DNA from: Clostridiales bacterium
GTDB taxonomy: Bacteria > Bacillota > Clostridia > Peptostreptococcales > Anaerovoracaceae
Length of the DNA stretch: 7,159 nucleotides
Assembly: GCA_009778415.1 (NCBI GenBank)
Contig: WRJV01000208.1
Coordinates: forward strand, 1-7,159
Direction of reading: 5' to 3'
Of this stretch, positions 5,993 to 7,159 are shown in pieces. The position numbers and the translations under genes are program-made. Every line of letters starts with the position of its first letter. Position 1 is the first letter of the stretch. Below the pieces are notes generated by a model. The model was not told where the DNA came from. It did not search any database and worked only from the letters and a program-made list of their open reading frames with translations.

Positions 5993-6469
5993 ATGTCTAT
6001 AGCAGAAATCTCAGTAACCAGCATGAACCGAATTAAACCAAACCATGTAGCAAACCATCAAACTTATGAATTTGACAGGTATGATGTCAGCGGTTTGGTA
6101 CATGAAAACAAGTGTACCGTGACGTTTTACTCTATATGTCCGGGAAAATCGAATTATCCATATCATTATCACACAGCAAATGAAGAGGTGTTTTACGTTA
6201 TCAACGGGCATGGGCTGCTTGAAACCCCAGTAGGCGAAATTGCCGTTGCTGCCGGTGACGTTGTCGTTTTCCCCGCTTGCAAAGAGGGGGCGCATAGGTT
6301 GAAAAACACTTCCAAAAGCGAATTGTTGACTTATTTGGATGTTGATACAAACAATTCCCCTGACGCGGTTATCTATCCGTATACCAACAAAGTGGGTGTT
6401 TTTGTGAACGGGGAGCTACCAAAATTCTATTTGCAGGATTCCAATGTTCCTTATTACAAAGGCGAGTAG
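5993..6469 (+). CDS. Small metal-binding cupin protein (COG3837-like)
   Basis: This 158-residue soluble protein has one cupin barrel. Motif 1 is HYHTANEEVFYVINGHG (58-74), fitting HxH(x)4E(x)6G with His58, His60 and Glu65. Motif 2 is GDVVVFPACKEGAHRLKN (88-105), with His101 completing the usual 3-His/1-Glu metal site. The ending in YYKGE, and a segment YPYTNKVGVF (128-137) after the barrel, recall the uncharacterised COG3837 group. Cupins with these residues bind Fe, Mn, Zn or Ni and can be dioxygenases, isomerases, sugar binders or sensors, so no reaction can be assigned. There is no signal peptide and no N-terminal zinc anti-sigma domain as in ChrR. It is AT-rich like the sigma gene before it and is preceded by a promoter-like sequence of ECF type and a perfect ribosome binding site. 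It may therefore be a target of that sigma factor. Confidence 0.88.
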   Translation: MSIAEISVTSMNRIKPNHVANHQTYEFDRYDVSGLVHENKCTVTFYSICPGKSNYPYHYHTANEEVFYVINGHGLLETPVGEIAVAAGDVVVFPACKEGAHRLKNTSKSELLTYLDVDTNNSPDAVIYPYTNKVGVFVNGELPKFYLQDSNVPYYKGE

Positions 6470-6478
6470 TAACATTTG

Positions 6479-7159
6479 TCAAGCATGGGGGATGCTCGTG
6501 AAATCCGATATCTCACGGTTGATGGTGCAAAGGTCTGCAACAGTCAAATCATGGACGTTTCGGTGGCCTGTTATTCGGGCGAACTGCTTCAGCTCAGTGA
6601 ATGACACATTCAGATAATTTGCAACCCGCTTCGCGGCAGCGTCAATGTTGAGCCGCCCGCGCAATTCAAGGTCTTGCGTGGCTATCCCTACAGGGCATTT
6701 CCCTGAACCGCAAATCCTGTACTGCTGGCAGGCGGCAGCAATCAATCCCGCCGTGGCAATTGCAACAGCGTCCGCACCCATTGCCAGCGCTTTGGCAAAA
6801 TCCGAAGATGCGCGAAGACCTCCCGTTATGACCAAAGAAATGTCCGAATTCACAGAATCCAAGTATTTTCTGGCTCTGTGCAATGCGTAAATCGTCGGTA
6901 CGCTGGTGGCGTCGCGGATGATTTTCGGGCTTGCCCCGGTGGCGCCGCCCCGCCCGTCGATAGTTATGAAGTCCGGTGCTCCCTGAACGCAAAACGCTAG
7001 GTCGCTCTCGATCCTGCCAGCGGCTATCTTGACGCCGATGGGCCGCCCTTCAGACTGCTCGCGCAATTGGTCAATCAGCTTCTTCAGGTCGCCTGCGGTG
7101 TTGATGTTTTCAAATTTTGAAGGGCTGTGGATGTCTTGGCCTTCCGGTTTGCCGCGCAC
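6479..7159 (-). CDS. FMN-binding glutamate synthase-family protein, C-terminal part (runs off the right edge)
   Basis: The reverse strand holds the last 226 residues of a longer protein; the GTG at the edge is an internal codon and the true start lies outside. The TIM-barrel FMN site is shown by IGVKIAAG (41-48), FITIDGRGGATGASP (64-78) and ITGGLRASSDFAKALAMGADAVAIATA (111-137, in part). A C-x5-C-x4-C set (Cys144, Cys150, Cys155 in ACQQYRICGSGKCPVGIATQD) matches the spacing of the [3Fe-4S] cysteines of bacterial glutamate synthase large subunits. The protein stops soon after CTINREISDFTSIPHA, with no GxGxG beta-helix domain, so it is the short form of about 500 residues found in many anaerobes and archaea rather than full GltB. 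These forms are often annotated as glutamate synthase, but many have unproven reactions; the amidotransferase part is not visible. It is GC-rich, unlike the converging cupin gene. Confidence 0.92.
   Translation of the reverse strand: MRGKPEGQDIHSPSKFENINTAGDLKKLIDQLREQSEGRPIGVKIAAGRIESDLAFCVQGAPDFITIDGRGGATGASPKIIRDATSVPTIYALHRARKYLDSVNSDISLVITGGLRASSDFAKALAMGADAVAIATAGLIAAACQQYRICGSGKCPVGIATQDLELRGRLNIDAAAKRVANYLNVSFTELKQFARITGHRNVHDLTVADLCTINREISDFTSIPHA

Noticed and set aside
5993..6469. Cupin as a ChrR-type anti-sigma factor
   Set aside because: It lacks the N-terminal helical zinc domain with its His-x3-Cys-x2-Cys motif that defines those proteins.
6477..6482. TTGACA on the minus strand as a promoter
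   Set aside because: The hexamer 17 bases on (TTGTAA) is a poor -10, and it would fire antisense into the cupin gene with nothing to drive.
6482..6496. Hairpin AGCAT-GGGGG-ATGCT as terminator
   Set aside because: A 5-base stem within coding sequence and no T-run on either strand.
6645..6890. Plus-strand open frame at 6645-6890
   Set aside because: It is antisense to the iron-sulfur and FMN region of the glutamate synthase-like gene and has no recognisable content.

Overview
The window looks like chromosomal DNA of a Gram-positive anaerobe of the Bacillota, most likely in the Clostridia. The reasons are the strong AAGGAGG-type ribosome binding sites, frequent ATA (Ile) and AGG (Arg) codons, tight overlapping gene packing, a paired scpA-scpB, and the style of the ScpA/ScpB and ECF sigma sequences. 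Genus cannot be fixed by reading alone. Eight protein genes fill almost all of the window. No tRNA, rRNA, CRISPR array, transposase or phage gene was seen, and no stretch over about 190 bases lacks a gene.

Left edge (1-778, minus strand): the N-terminal 259 residues of a CoA-disulfide reductase / NADH oxidase-type flavoprotein with its redox-active cysteine. The gap at 779-964 carries two divergent promoters. One is a near-consensus sigma-A promoter for the flavoprotein; the other is an extended -10 promoter for the rightward genes. A small inverted repeat lies between them.

Centre (965-5137, plus strand): a tightly coupled run mtnA - DMT transporter - DMT transporter - scpA - scpB, in which every junction overlaps (4, 4, 11 and 35 bases). 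It joins methylthioribose-1-phosphate isomerisation (methionine salvage) and two EamA-type membrane transporters to the two non-SMC subunits of the chromosome-organising SMC complex.

Right part (5139-6469, plus strand): the base composition drops abruptly just after the scpB stop. An AT-rich pair follows: an ECF-type sigma factor with an unusual cysteine-bearing C-terminal extension, then a small metal-binding cupin. The gap between them has a sequence resembling an ECF-sigma promoter (TGTAAC, 16 bases, AGTC). The most interesting hypothesis here is that the sigma factor senses metal or redox state directly through its tail, with no anti-sigma partner in view, and switches on the cupin gene. 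This module looks like a later addition beside the older scpAB operon.

Right edge (6479-7159, minus strand): the GC-rich C-terminal 226 residues of a short-form FMN-binding glutamate synthase-family protein with a C-x5-C-x4-C iron-sulfur motif. It converges on the cupin gene with only 9 bases between the stop codons.
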